Numbered from the stretch's first letter, positions 7,903 through 16,339 are shown. The stretch: 58,085 nt of DNA from an uncultured Bacilli bacterium (GCA_934085875.1 CAKOHQ010000001.1:1-58085); one strand, 5' to 3'. A program made the numbers and translations. Notes: generated by a model not told the origin, from the letters alone.

Positions 7903-10188
7903 ATGAAAAAAATTTTTATGGTTTTGGTTGTAATAAGTAGTTTTATATTTATTAAGAATGTAGAAGGGGAAAATAATTATGAGGTTAAATTAGGAAATAG
8001 TATAGAAGTTAGAGATTATGATATAAATGAATATGATATTTATAATGATGATAAAATTAATGTTTTAAAAGTTAATAATTATGTTGTTATTGAAGGTGTA
8101 AAATGTGGAGAAAGTATTATTAAATTAGTTCATAAAAAAACAACAAATGAACTCAATTTTATAGTTAAAGTAATTGGTGGAAAAATTAATTTAATTAAAA
8201 GCAATTATTATAGTGATTATAATTTAAACAAAGGAAATGTTAATTTTAAAGATTCTAAATATGATGTATTTGATTTAGATGATAATTTTATAACTAGTTT
8301 AGTACTTAATAGTGATGGTAAAGCTTCTAGTGATTATATTTTTGAATTTGATAAAACTTATTATGTAAAAGAAAAAGAAGCAAGTATTGGTTATCTGAAA
8401 AGTGATGAAAAAAGTTATTTTATTATTGGAAGTAATAAAAATTTTACTGATGTTCATGTTTATGGAAAAGTTAAAAAATCTAGTATTAATTTATATAAAT
8501 ATTATAGAAATAATAAAGGTGTTTTAGTAAGTGATGATTATGTTACTTTTAAGATATTTAATGATATAACTGGAGAATTTTTAAGAAATGTAACTTTTGA
8601 TAAAAATGGATATTTTAACATTGTATTGCCATATGGTAAATGGAAATTTGTTCAAAATACGGTTTATAGAGGAACAGTTGTTAATGATTTTATTATAAAT
8701 ATAGATGGAAATGATGAAAGTATTATAAAAATATTAACGGATAAAGATATAAATACAAAACTAAAAATAAATAATTTAGATTATGATAAAAACATTAAAA
8801 TTTATAATAATAATATAAAATTTAAAATTAAAAATTTAGATACTAATGAATATGTTTGTAAATTAGATGAATGCGAATTTAATACTATAAATGGAGAAAT
8901 TGTTATTCCTGTATATTTAAATATTGGAACATATCAATTAGAACAAGTTGATACCTATATTAAAGATTATTTATATAATAATGAAATTATTAAATTTGAA
9001 ATAGGTGTGGGTGGTCAATATAAAAAAGATTCTAAATATGGTAATGTTTTTTCAATTGATTTTTATAATAAAAGAGTATTAGGTAGTGTAAAAATAAATA
9101 CTTTTGGAGAAAAAGAATATTTTAATAATAATAAAATAATGTTTGAAAAAATTAAAATGAATAGTGGTTTTTATAAAATATATGCAAATCAAAATATATA
9201 TAATAGTGATGGAACATTATTATATAAAAAAGATGAATTAGTAAAGAAAATTGTAATTAATAAAGATAATTATTTAGTAGATAAGTTGATGTGTGGTAAA
9301 TATTATTTAATTGAAGATAATACTGATATAAATTATATAAAAAATAATAATAAATATAATTTTGATATAGAATATAAAGATCAATATACTAATAATGTAG
9401 TAGCTGAAGTTAATATATATAAAATATTAAATAAAGGAAGTTTAACAATTAATGTAATAGATTATTATAATCATAGGGGACTATCTAATGATTTTATGGA
9501 ATTACATATAGAAAATGGGAAAGAAGATTTATTAGTTGGAAAATATTCAAGTGATATAACAGGTAAAATAGTTATAGATAATATTCCTATAAAAAATGGA
9601 TATAAGTATTATGTAAAAGAAATTAAATCTAATATTGATTATATATATGATGATGCAAAAATATATTTTGATTTTTTAAATAATAAAGATGTTGTGATAA
9701 ATAAATATGGAAAAAGTAATGTAGGAAGTTTGGATGTTTTTGTATTAGAAGAAAATACAGATAAATGTATAGAGAATGTTTTAATTAAGTTAATTAATTT
9801 AGATAATAATAAGATATATAGTTATTATACTGATAGTTTTGGTAGATTATTTTTAAATAAAATAGGTTATGGTAGATATAGTTTGTATGAATATCATATT
9901 AATAATAATTATTATATAAATAAAGAATTTATAAATTTTGATATAAATGATAATAATAAATATGTAAGATTAAAATTATATAATAGGAGAGTTAATAAAA
10001 GTGTTGTAAATGATAATTTTATAGAAAGTAAAGAATATAAAAATGATATTATTTATTTAGATAATGTTCCTAATACTAATAAAAATATGATTATATTTAA
10101 TATAAATTATTTTATTATATTTATTGTTATAATTATTTTATATAGAGAAGTTAATTGTGTTATAATAGATAAGAAAAGAGGGATATAA
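7903..10188 (+). CDS. SpaA/Cna-B-like surface protein with degenerate sorting-type C-terminus
   Basis: The start at 7903 is chosen over an upstream TTG because GAAGGGAG lies just before it and MKKIFMVLVVISSFIFI is a clear signal peptide; this gives 761 residues. The mature part is a chain of beta-rich repeats. Several begin with a GS(V/L)xI/V strand followed by a D-x-x-G-K/R turn, as in SpaA/Cna-B prealbumin-like domains of Gram-positive surface proteins. Near the end, VPNTN at about residues 722-726 is followed by a hydrophobic helix and a basic tail, the layout of an LPXTG-type sorting signal with altered residues. The stop overlaps the rimM start by one base. The distal coding region also holds TTGTGT and TATAAT-like elements that could act as a rimM promoter. 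Confidence 0.7.
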   Translation: MKKIFMVLVVISSFIFIKNVEGENNYEVKLGNSIEVRDYDINEYDIYNDDKINVLKVNNYVVIEGVKCGESIIKLVHKKTTNELNFIVKVIGGKINLIKSNYYSDYNLNKGNVNFKDSKYDVFDLDDNFITSLVLNSDGKASSDYIFEFDKTYYVKEKEASIGYLKSDEKSYFIIGSNKNFTDVHVYGKVKKSSINLYKYYRNNKGVLVSDDYVTFKIFNDITGEFLRNVTFDKNGYFNIVLPYGKWKFVQNTVYRGTVVNDFIINIDGNDESIIKILTDKDINTKLKINNLDYDKNIKIYNNNIKFKIKNLDTNEYVCKLDECEFNTINGEIVIPVYLNIGTYQLEQVDTYIKDYLYNNEIIKFEIGVGGQYKKDSKYGNVFSIDFYNKRVLGSVKINTFGEKEYFNNNKIMFEKIKMNSGFYKIYANQNIYNSDGTLLYKKDELVKKIVINKDNYLVDKLMCGKYYLIEDNTDINYIKNNNKYNFDIEYKDQYTNNVVAEVNIYKILNKGSLTINVIDYYNHRGLSNDFMELHIENGKEDLLVGKYSSDITGKIVIDNIPIKNGYKYYVKEIKSNIDYIYDDAKIYFDFLNNKDVVINKYGKSNVGSLDVFVLEENTDKCIENVLIKLINLDNNKIYSYYTDSFGRLFLNKIGYGRYSLYEYHINNNYYINKEFINFDINDNNKYVRLKLYNRRVNKSVVNDNFIESKEYKNDIIYLDNVPNTNKNMIIFNINYFIIFIVIIILYREVNCVIIDKKRGI

Positions 10189-10670
10189 TGGATTTAGTAT
10201 ATGTTGGAGTAATAGTTGGTACTCATGGTATTAAGGGTGAACTTAAAATAAAAAGTGATTTTGAAAAAAAAGAATTAGTTTTTAAAGTTGGTAGGAAGAT
10301 AATTATAGATAATAAAGAATATACAATTAGAAGTTATAGGTATCATAAAATATTTGATATGATTACAATAGATAATTTTGATAACATAAATGATGTTTTG
10401 TGTTATGTAGGAAAAAAAGTATATGTTAGTAGAATATCATTAGATTTGAAAAAAAGTGAGTACTTATTAAGTGATTTAATAGGACTTAATGTTGTTTCTG
10501 GTAATACTGTATATGGTATTGTTACTGATTATTCTAATGATATTAATCCGCTTTTAAAAGTTGATTTTGATAAAAATTATTATATACCATTAAAAGCAAA
10601 TTATATTAAATCTGTTGATTTAGATAAAAAAATAATTATTGTAGAAGATATAGAAGGATTGATTATATGA
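10188..10670 (+). CDS. rimM: Ribosome maturation factor RimM
   Basis: 160 residues, near the family norm of about 165-175. The N-terminal RimM beta-barrel has the signature VGVIVGTHGIKGELKI at residues 5-20. The C-terminal half is a PRC-barrel with LSDLIGLNVVSGNTVYGIV and the closing PLKANYIKSVDLDKK. RimM binds S19 and assists 30S head maturation. The gene overlaps trmD by 4 bases, the conserved rimM-trmD pair. The usual neighbours rpsP (upstream) and rplS (downstream) are not here. Confidence 0.95.
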   Translation: MDLVYVGVIVGTHGIKGELKIKSDFEKKELVFKVGRKIIIDNKEYTIRSYRYHKIFDMITIDNFDNINDVLCYVGKKVYVSRISLDLKKSEYLLSDLIGLNVVSGNTVYGIVTDYSNDINPLLKVDFDKNYYIPLKANYIKSVDLDKKIIIVEDIEGLII

Positions 10671-11308
10671 AAATAAGTATATTAACTTTATTTCCTAATA
10701 TGTTTGATGGTTTTTTGAAAGAATCTATAATTAAACGTGCAATAGATAAAAAGAAAGTAGAAGTTGAAATAATTAACTTTAGAGATTATAGTACTAGCAA
10801 CAACAATCAAGTTGATGATACACCATATGGTGGAGGAGCTGGTATGGTTCTTATGTGTCAACCTATATTTGATTGTATTGAAAAGATAAAAACAGATGAT
10901 TCATTAGTCGTGATGCTTACACCAGATGGAGTAAAATATAATCAAGGTATGGCAAAAGAATTTAGCAAAATTAAACACTTAATATTATTGTGTGGACATT
11001 ATGAAGGATTTGATGAAAGAATAAAAACTATCGTTGATATGCAAGTTAGTATTGGGGATTTTGTATTGACTGGTGGAGAACTTCCTGCAATGGTTATAAG
11101 TGATAGTGTTATAAGACTTATTGAAGGAGTTATAAATAAAGATAGTTTAATAAGCGAGAGTTTTGAAGATGATTTGTTTGATTATCCTGTTTATACAAAA
11201 CCTCAAAATTTTAGAGGACTTTTAGTTCCAGATGTATTAATAAGCGGTAACCATGCTAAAATTGAAGAATGGAGACGTAATAAGCGTATAGAAAAATCAA
11301 ATAAATAA
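10667..11308 (+). CDS. trmD: tRNA (guanine-N1-)-methyltransferase TrmD
   Basis: 213 residues; the family is usually 230-250, so this is a short version. It carries the SPOUT trefoil-knot motifs: DDTPYGGGAGMVL near residues 51-63, LLCGHYEGFDERI near 105-117, and IGDFVLTGGELPAM near 128-141. The C-terminus has GNHAKIEEWR. TrmD methylates G37 of tRNAs with G at position 36 using S-adenosylmethionine and so limits +1 frameshifting. It overlaps rimM by 4 bases. Confidence 0.96.
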   Translation: MKISILTLFPNMFDGFLKESIIKRAIDKKKVEVEIINFRDYSTSNNNQVDDTPYGGGAGMVLMCQPIFDCIEKIKTDDSLVVMLTPDGVKYNQGMAKEFSKIKHLILLCGHYEGFDERIKTIVDMQVSIGDFVLTGGELPAMVISDSVIRLIEGVINKDSLISESFEDDLFDYPVYTKPQNFRGLLVPDVLISGNHAKIEEWRRNKRIEKSNK

Positions 11309-11326
11309 TAGTAAGAGGGTTTTATA

Positions 11327-11707
11327 ATGAATGTAGTATTAAATAAAAAAAATAAATATTTATCTTATAAATTAAATAAAATTGATGGATATATGTTTAA
11401 ACCCAAAAGAAAAATAAATAATTTAGTTATTGTTGATAAAAAATATATTAATATTATATTAACAAAAAAAATTTTAAAAGATATAAATAAAACTATAAAA
11501 ACTATTAAATTAATGTTGAATAGTGATGTTACAATTATTGAAGATTGTGATATGATGTTAAAAGAAATAAAAAGAATAATTTTTAATATAGAAAATAAGT
11601 ATAAAAAATATTTTGATGAATTTGATTATTTTGAACTTATTAAGGAATTATATATTATGAATATGGAATTAAATTTAAAAAGAAAGTTAATACAGAATAA
11701 TATATAG
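11327..11707 (+). CDS. Unknown small basic protein between trmD and spoIVFA
   Basis: 126 residues with a ribosome binding site (AAGAGGG) upstream. The protein is Lys/Ile/Asn-rich, predicted mostly helical in its second half, with no signal peptide, membrane helix or recognisable motif. It sits 18 bases after trmD and 32 bases before the SpoIVFA-like gene. In Bacillus the corresponding region upstream of spoIVFA holds minCD, but this protein does not resemble either. Confidence 0.55.
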   Translation: MNVVLNKKNKYLSYKLNKIDGYMFKPKRKINNLVIVDKKYINIILTKKILKDINKTIKTIKLMLNSDVTIIEDCDMMLKEIKRIIFNIENKYKKYFDEFDYFELIKELYIMNMELNLKRKLIQNNI

Positions 11708-11739
11708 TTTCTTTTTTCATATAATTTAATGGTGATAAT

Positions 11740-12276
11740 ATGGCTAAAAAGTATATAAAAGGTTTTGTAACAAGATGTTTAGTTTGTGTGATATTATTTT
11801 TAGTAATTTCTATTATATGTAATTTTAGTGATAAAAATTTATTGTGGTTTAAAAATAATGTTTATAATAATAATATTAATTTTACTTTTTTTAATAAGAT
11901 ATATAAAAAATATATAAATAAATATTTACCGTTTGATTTATACGATGAAAAAATTGTTATGAGTGATAAATTTGTATATAGTGATAAAGAAAAGTATTTA
12001 AATGGTGTTAAATTAAATGTGGGTAAAAATTATAATATGAAATCTTTGTGTGGTGGTATAGTAGTTTATATTGGAGATAAAGAAAAGTTGGGTAATACAG
12101 TTATTATACAAGGAACTGATGGTGTTGATTATTGGTATAGTAATCTAGATAATTTAAGTGTTAAATTATATGATTATATTGAAAAAGATGTATTGATAGG
12201 TACTACTAATAATGAATATATTTATTTAACATTTTTAAAGGATGGTAAATATTTAGATTATGAAAAGTATATTTAA
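11740..12276 (+). CDS. spoIVFA: SpoIVFA-like regulator of the SpoIVFB protease
   Basis: 178 residues. One N-terminal membrane helix (about residues 10-27) is followed by a linker and a C-terminal domain shaped like an M23/LytM fold (GGIVVYIGD, LGNTVIIQGTDGVDYWYSNLDN) without the metal-binding His and Asp residues. Bacillus SpoIVFA has this architecture: a membrane anchor plus an inactive LytM-like domain that holds SpoIVFB inactive in the outer forespore membrane. It overlaps the SpoIVFB-like gene by 17 bases, and that gene is followed by a DUF1835 gene and then L21-Prp-L27, close to the Bacillus order. The overall sequence is diverged, so context carries much of the call. Confidence 0.72.
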   Translation: MAKKYIKGFVTRCLVCVILFLVISIICNFSDKNLLWFKNNVYNNNINFTFFNKIYKKYINKYLPFDLYDEKIVMSDKFVYSDKEKYLNGVKLNVGKNYNMKSLCGGIVVYIGDKEKLGNTVIIQGTDGVDYWYSNLDNLSVKLYDYIEKDVLIGTTNNEYIYLTFLKDGKYLDYEKYI

Positions 12277-12997
12277 AATAAATATATTTACTTATATATT
12301 TTTAATATTATCTATGTTATCTGGTTATGGTAGGGAAATATTAACTGTATATTTTATATTAATTGTTCATGAATTAGGCCATTACATATTATTTAAATAT
12401 TATAACATTAATGTTAATAAAATAACTTTGTATCCTTATGGTGGTATGATTGATAATAATATGTTAATTAATACTAATTCTAAGAAAGTGTTGTTAATTA
12501 GTTTAGGTGGTATATTTATACAAATTGTTTTATATTTAATCATATATTTATTATTTAAAGTGGGTTTTATAGAATATAATTTCTATAAAATGTTTGTTAG
12601 ATATAACTTATACATTATTTTATTTAATTTAATTCCAATATATCCATTAGATGGATTTAAAATATTAAATAGTGTGTTAGAGTTAGTTTTATCTTTTAAA
12701 TTAAGTTTAAAAATTAGTATTATATTTAATTTTGTTTTTATTATATTATTTTTTTTATATTTATATGTTTTTAATATTAATAATTATGTGATAGTTATAT
12801 TTTTGTTATGTAATTTAATTAATTATATTAAAAGTATAAAGTATATTATTAATAAGTTTTATTTAGAAAGAATAATATATGACATTAAATATGATGGTAT
12901 GATTAGTGTTAATTGTAAAAATAATATGTATAAAAATAAATATAATTATATAAATGGAGTGGGAGAAGAATTTGTAATTATGTTACAAAATATGTGA
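12260..12997 (+). CDS. spoIVFB: SpoIVFB-like site-2 protease (M50 family), pro-sigma-K processing
   Basis: 245 residues with about five or six membrane helices. The zinc motif HELGH is at residues 37-41, and the second motif NLIPIYPLDG with the third ligand Asp is near residues 125-134. These are the two hallmarks of M50 intramembrane proteases. GGMID near residue 60 matches the conserved loop of the SpoIVFB group. In Bacillus the enzyme cleaves pro-sigma K in the mother cell during sporulation. The C-terminal soluble part (about residues 195-245) is CBS-like in position but too diverged to confirm. It overlaps the SpoIVFA-like gene. Confidence 0.88.
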   Translation: MKSIFKINIFTYIFLILSMLSGYGREILTVYFILIVHELGHYILFKYYNINVNKITLYPYGGMIDNNMLINTNSKKVLLISLGGIFIQIVLYLIIYLLFKVGFIEYNFYKMFVRYNLYIILFNLIPIYPLDGFKILNSVLELVLSFKLSLKISIIFNFVFIILFFLYLYVFNINNYVIVIFLLCNLINYIKSIKYIINKFYLERIIYDIKYDGMISVNCKNNMYKNKYNYINGVGEEFVIMLQNM

Positions 12998-13022
12998 TAA
13001 AATAATTGTAGTAGGTGATAGT

Positions 13023-13757
13023 ATGAGAACTTTGGAGATTGTTTTTGGAGATAGTAGCTACAACATTTTAAAAAAAATAAATTTAAAAGATAGTGATATT
13101 TTGAAAATTAACATATTATTTAATGTTGGAGATTTATCTAATATTTCAAATTATATAATTAATATTCCTAAAGATTTATGTTTTGATGAAAAAAATTATT
13201 CTATAAAAGAGGAAACAGATAAAATAATTGATAGTATAAATAGAAGATATAAAATTAGAATATGGACTAGTCATAAAGATATTTATTCATATTTGATTAT
13301 GTTGTATGTATCGAGTGTTATAAAAAAATATGATTATCAATTATATGTAATATATTGTGATGAGTATGATAAAGATTGTCCTTCTATAAGTGCAATGAAA
13401 ATAGAAGATATAGAAAAGTTAGTTGGATTAGAATGTAAATTAGAAGATGAAGAAATAAAATGTAATTGTGATGTTTGGAAAAAATTGATTAGAGATAATT
13501 CAGAACTTAGAATAATAGAAAATGGTATAGTTAAATCAGTTTCGTTAAATTATTATGATAAATATATTTTAGATACATTGAGTAAAATAGGTAAGGTTAA
13601 GATAAGGCAATTAATTGGAAAACTTATGCAAAAAGTGTATTTGCAAGATAATTTATATAAATATTTAATTAATAATTTAATAAAGAATGGAAGGATTATA
13701 ATTTGTAGAGATAATAAAGTTAGTTATTGTGATAATTTAATATCGGTAAATGTATAA
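13023..13757 (+). CDS. DUF1835/DUF3658-type protein
   Basis: 244 residues. The N-terminal segment IVFGDSSYNILKK matches the FGDS start of DUF1835 proteins, and residues 70-110 contain the RRYKIRIWTSHKDIYSY stretch typical of that family. The C-terminal part (about 180-240) is a helical, winged-helix-like segment equivalent to DUF3658. The function of the family is unknown. A GTAGGTGATAGT site precedes the ATG. It is co-oriented with spoIVFB and rplU, but a separate promoter for rplU lies just after it. Confidence 0.65.
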   Translation: MRTLEIVFGDSSYNILKKINLKDSDILKINILFNVGDLSNISNYIINIPKDLCFDEKNYSIKEETDKIIDSINRRYKIRIWTSHKDIYSYLIMLYVSSVIKKYDYQLYVIYCDEYDKDCPSISAMKIEDIEKLVGLECKLEDEEIKCNCDVWKKLIRDNSELRIIENGIVKSVSLNYYDKYILDTLSKIGKVKIRQLIGKLMQKVYLQDNLYKYLINNLIKNGRIIICRDNKVSYCDNLISVNV

Positions 13758-13774
13758 AATAATGGAATTTATGT

Positions 13775-13803
13775 TTGACAATGGGGTTATTATTTGATAA
13801 TAT
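13775..13803 (+). promoter_or_regulatory. Promoter of rplU-prp-rpmA
   Basis: A consensus -35 TTGACA (13775-13780) lies 17 bases before TAATAT (13798-13803). Confidence 0.75.
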
Positions 13804-13807
13804 ACTT

Positions 13808-13890
13808 ATGTTTGTAAGTGTTCTTATAAACCGCATTGAAAAGGTTTTAAAACATACTTTGTTGCCTTAAGAGCGAGTCCTAAAAATAAA
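13808..13890 (+). ncRNA. L21-type ribosomal protein leader RNA
   Basis: The transcript leader between the promoter and rplU is about 100 bases and contains ACCGCATTGAAAAGGTTTT and TTGCCTTAAGAGCGAGTCC, stretches that look like the conserved Firmicutes L21 leader. Such leaders are proposed to bind L21 for autoregulation. The call is from recalled consensus and position; a covariance-model search would settle it. Confidence 0.55.
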
Positions 13891-13909
13891 TAGAAGGGAG
13901 TAAAAGAAT

Positions 13910-14209
13910 ATGAAAGCTATATTTGTTACAGGTGGTAAACAATATTATGTTTCTGAAGGAGACGTTATTTATGTTGAAAAATTAGAAGTTGAAGCAGGAA
14001 AAGATATTGAATTTACTGATGTATTAATGGTTGGAGAAAAAGTTGGAACTCCAACAGTTAGTGGTGCTAAAGTTGTATGTACTGCTGAAAAGAATGGTAA
14101 AGCTAAGAAGGTTGTTGTATTTAAATATCATCCAAAGAAGAAATATCGTAAGACTCAAGGTCATAGACAACCATATACTAAATTAGTTGTTAAGAAAATA
14201 GTTGGTTAA
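13910..14209 (+). CDS. rplU: 50S ribosomal protein L21
   Basis: 99 residues, close to the normal 102. It opens with [17 protein letters not shown], and the C-terminus has the L21 signature [21 protein letters not shown] followed by YTKLVVKKI. It binds 23S rRNA. A strong site (AGAAGGGAG) precedes it, and the downstream prp gene starts 2 bases after its stop. Confidence 0.97.
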   Translation: MKAIFVTGGKQYYVSEGDVIYVEKLEVEAGKDIEFTDVLMVGEKVGTPTVSGAKVVCTAEKNGKAKKVVVFKYHPKKKYRKTQGHRQPYTKLVVKKIVG

Positions 14210-14211
14210 TA

Positions 14212-14508
14212 ATGATTAAAGTAATTAAAAAAAATGAAGTAATAGAAATTAGTGGCCATGCAAATTATGATGAATTTGGTAAAGATATTGTTTGTGCCAG
14301 TGTAAGTAGTGTAGTTATGACTACTGTTAATTCTATTATGAGTATAGATGATTCATCTATTAGTTATGTAGATGATGGAGATAAAATTATTATTAAGAAA
14401 CTAAATGATAATGATATTGTTGATAAACTTTTAAATACAATGATACTTATTTTAAAGGATTTAGAAAGACAATATAAAAAAAATATTAAAGTTGAGAGTG
14501 AGGAATGA
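14212..14508 (+). CDS. prp: Ribosomal-processing cysteine protease Prp (YsxB)
   Basis: 98 residues. The catalytic pair is visible: His16 in [12 protein letters not shown] and Cys28 in DIVCASVS. Prp removes the N-terminal extension of L27 in Firmicutes that have one. It sits between rplU and rpmA as in Bacillus and overlaps rpmA by 4 bases. The substrate motif is present in the neighbouring L27. Confidence 0.95.
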   Translation: MIKVIKKNEVIEISGHANYDEFGKDIVCASVSSVVMTTVNSIMSIDDSSISYVDDGDKIIIKKLNDNDIVDKLLNTMILILKDLERQYKKNIKVESEE

Positions 14509-14795
14509 AAATGTTATATTTAAGTTTAAACATTCAACGTTTTGCTCATGTTAAAGCACAAGGTTCAACACATAATGGCCGTGATAGTGAAGGTAGAAGA
14601 TTAGGAGCTAAAGCTAGTGACGGTGAAACTATAAATGCTGGTTCTATTATATATAGACAAAGAGGAACTAAGATTTATCCTGGTAAAAACGTTGGTATGG
14701 GTAAAGATCATACATTATTCGCATTAGTTCGTGGTGTTGTAAGATACGAAAGATGTGGAAGAGATAAGAAAAAAGTTAGTGTTTACGAAGCTTAA
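14505..14795 (+). CDS. rpmA: 50S ribosomal protein L27 with Prp-cleavable N-terminal extension
   Basis: 96 residues. Residues 1-14 end in LNIQRFA followed by [14 protein letters not shown], which fits the Prp cleavage pattern (hydrophobic-x-Leu-x-x-x-x-Phe/Ala) with cleavage after Ala14. The body is standard L27, with [17 protein letters not shown] and [18 protein letters not shown]. The mature N-terminus reaches the peptidyl transferase centre, so removal of the extension is required. It is translationally coupled to prp. Confidence 0.97.
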   Translation: MKMLYLSLNIQRFAHVKAQGSTHNGRDSEGRRLGAKASDGETINAGSIIYRQRGTKIYPGKNVGMGKDHTLFALVRGVVRYERCGRDKKKVSVYEA

Positions 14796-14799
14796 TTAG

Positions 14800-14825
14800 A
14801 TATCATCTTATGATGGTATTTTTTC
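14800..14825 (+). terminator. Terminator after rpmA
   Basis: ATATCATC and GATGGTAT pair (with one G-U) around a TTAT loop, followed by a T run. Confidence 0.75.
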
Positions 14826-14871
14826 TTGATAAAGATTACTTAATTTAGTAAAATAATTGTGAGGTGTTAAT

Positions 14872-15510
14872 ATGCGTTATAATAAAGTAGTTAATGCAGA
14901 TAAAATAATTAATAGTAGTAGTTATTTAATAAAAAATCCTGAAATGTATAAAAATAAATGGAGAAATGTATTTGGAAATAATAATCCTATATGTTTAGAA
15001 CTTGGAATGGGTAGAGGTAGTTTTATAATTGGAATGGCTAAAAAATATCCTAATATTAATTTTATAGGACTTGAACTTGATGTTAATCAAACTGCTACTG
15101 CTGTAAAAAATACAAGTGGAATGAAACTTGATAATTTAAAAATGATATGTGCAGATGCAAATAATATAATAGATTATTTTGGAAAAGAAATAGATACAAT
15201 ATATTTGACTTTTTCTGAACCATGGCCTAAAAAACAAGATGAAAAGAAGAGATTTACATCAATTAATTATTTAAAATTATATGATAGAGTATTTAAAAAG
15301 AATAAACATATTATTTTGAAAACTGATAATAAAATATTATTTCAATCTGGATTAGAAAGTTTAAGTAGTTATTGGTATACATTTGATGTAGTTAGCTTAG
15401 ATTTACATAATGATGAAAGAAATATAAAAAATGTAATGACTGATTTTGAAATTCAATATTATAAAGAACATAGACAAATATATTATTTAGATGCTTCTTT
15501 TAAAAATTAA
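14872..15510 (+). CDS. trmB: tRNA (guanine-N7-)-methyltransferase TrmB
   Basis: 212 residues. It has the SAM-binding motif LELGMGRGSFIIGMAKKYP near residues 43-61, the acidic GLELD following, and the family signature FSEPWPKKQDEKKRF near residues 109-123 (consensus has FxDPWPKxRHxKRR). The C-terminal TDFEIQY is also conserved. The enzyme makes m7G46 in the tRNA variable loop. It has its own ribosome binding site (GAGGTG) and is monocistronic between two terminators. Confidence 0.96.
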   Translation: MRYNKVVNADKIINSSSYLIKNPEMYKNKWRNVFGNNNPICLELGMGRGSFIIGMAKKYPNINFIGLELDVNQTATAVKNTSGMKLDNLKMICADANNIIDYFGKEIDTIYLTFSEPWPKKQDEKKRFTSINYLKLYDRVFKKNKHIILKTDNKILFQSGLESLSSYWYTFDVVSLDLHNDERNIKNVMTDFEIQYYKEHRQIYYLDASFKN

Positions 15511-15533
15511 TATAGATAATTCTATATTTTTTT
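15511..15533 (+). terminator. Terminator after trmB
   Basis: TATAGA-TAAT-TCTATA followed by seven T. Confidence 0.75.
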
Positions 15534-15574
15534 GTTGATAAATTTATTAAATCCGATATAAATGGAAGTTTAGT

Positions 15575-15936
15575 ATGATAGCAAAAATGAAGTAAAAAAG
15601 AACAAAAAAATATATTATATATTAACATATGGAATCAGTTTGTCATTGGTTGTATTTTCAATAATTATATATGATTATATGAAATTTAGAGTATTTTATT
15701 CAGTAATATTTTGTATATTTTTAGCACCTGATATGTATAGATTAATAAAAAATAAAAAGAATTTAGTTTATTTTGAATTAACTGATGAAAGACAAATATA
15801 TAATAAATTGAATATATATCCTGAAGTAAATTCTTTGTTGAGTGTTTCAATTTATGTTAAAAAAATTAAAATAAAAAAACAAACATTTAATAAGTATGTA
15901 AGAAATGGATTTACTGCTGTTGAATGGGGTGCGTAA
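15575..15936 (+). pseudogene. Small two-helix membrane protein broken by a 1-base deletion in an A tract
   Basis: A site (GGAAG) precedes ATG 15575, but that frame stops after six codons. If the run of five A at 15583-15587 had one more A, the protein would read MIAKNEVKKNKK and continue without interruption to 15936, giving about 120 residues: a short basic N-terminus, two membrane helices and a cytoplasmic tail ending in GFTAVEWG, a C-terminal motif (xxTVVEWGG) seen in unrelated-looking small Firmicutes membrane proteins. The only in-frame alternative start, TTG 15640, would cut the first helix in half. It could be a recent pseudogene, a phase-variable tract or a sequencing error. Confidence 0.6.
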
Positions 15937-15948
15937 TTCATTAAATAT

Positions 15949-15987
15949 AAAAACTACATATTGTGCTGCAAGTATATGTAGTTTTTG
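15949..15987. terminator. Strong bidirectional terminator
   Basis: AAAAACTACATAT and ATATGTAGTTTTT form a perfect 13-bp stem with A and T tracts on the two sides, so it can stop transcripts from either strand. Confidence 0.85.
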
Positions 15988-16119
15988 TATGTTTAATTAA
16001 TTTATAATAAGTTACTTTATTCGACAAATCATTTAAATATTTTGGTGTAATATATATAACCAGAACATTTATTGTTTATGTCCTGCCTTTTGTATTTAAG
16101 TATGAAGGGAGTAATAGTT

Positions 16120-16209
16120 ATGAAGTTTTATTCATGTATTATGAAAATATTGGATAGAATAATTATTATATTTTTTATTAAAATCTTATATAGTTTTATA
16201 AAAGACTAA
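16120..16209 (+). CDS. Cassette 1: 29-residue hydrophobic toxin-like peptide
   Basis: ATG 16120 follows GAAGGGAG with normal spacing. The 29-residue product has a hydrophobic core (RIIIIFFIKILYSFI) and a charged end (KD), the size and layout of membrane-acting type I toxins. An internal ATG at 16141 could make a 22-residue form. The cassette near 57.7 kb encodes a similar string (xKILDxII...KI). No database match is claimed; the call rests on size, hydrophobicity, the opposing antisense RNA and the repeated cassette design. Confidence 0.55.
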   Translation: MKFYSCIMKILDRIIIIFFIKILYSFIKD

Positions 16210-16231
16210 TTTAATGGGGGTTTTGGTAAAC

Positions 16232-16305
16232 AAAAAAGACATAGTACTAAAAAGTACAAATGTCACACCACAAGGTAGGACATTTAATAATAAATGTTCT
16301 ACTTA
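16232..16305 (-). ncRNA. Cassette 1: putative antisense RNA (antitoxin)
   Basis: On the minus strand TTGACA (16334-16339) lies 17 bases before TACAAT (16311-16316), predicting a start near 16304. The RNA runs through the 12-bp hairpin and ends at GACAT...ATGTC followed by six U (plus-strand 16232-16264), giving about 73 nt complementary to the 3' part of the long RNA. Its first bases (TAAGTAGAACATTTATT) repeat the start of the long RNA. Confidence 0.6.
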
Positions 16306-16310
16306 ACTGA

Positions 16311-16339
16311 ATTGTACCATTATATTATGTTAGTGTCAA
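16311..16339 (-). promoter_or_regulatory. Promoter of cassette 1 antisense RNA
   Basis: Minus-strand TTGACA, 17-base spacer, TACAAT. Confidence 0.65.

Larger units (their letters stand above)
16057..16306 (+). ncRNA. Cassette 1: putative type I toxin mRNA (long RNA, + strand)
   Basis: The proposed transcript starts near 16057 with TAACCAGAACATTTATT and carries a peptide ORF at 16120-16209, a conserved block GGGGGTTTTGGT (16216-16227), a hairpin GACAT...ATGTC (16238-16264) and a 12-bp hairpin at 16275-16302. Its first bases nearly equal the start of the opposing RNA, so 16062-16073 is perfectly complementary to 16289-16300 on the same strand. CCTGCC (16082-16087) can pair with GGTAGG (16274-16279). 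A related copy near 57.66 kb keeps these pairings with changed bases. The promoter is weak by eye (TCGACA about 19 bases before TGTAAT). Confidence 0.55.

Noticed and set aside
16057..16306. Reading cassette 1 as a riboswitch for the downstream GDPD gene
   Set aside because: The structured RNA ends 140 bases before that gene, a peptide ORF lies inside it, and the same design recurs at places with no common downstream gene. The opposing promoter and terminator fit an antisense pair better.
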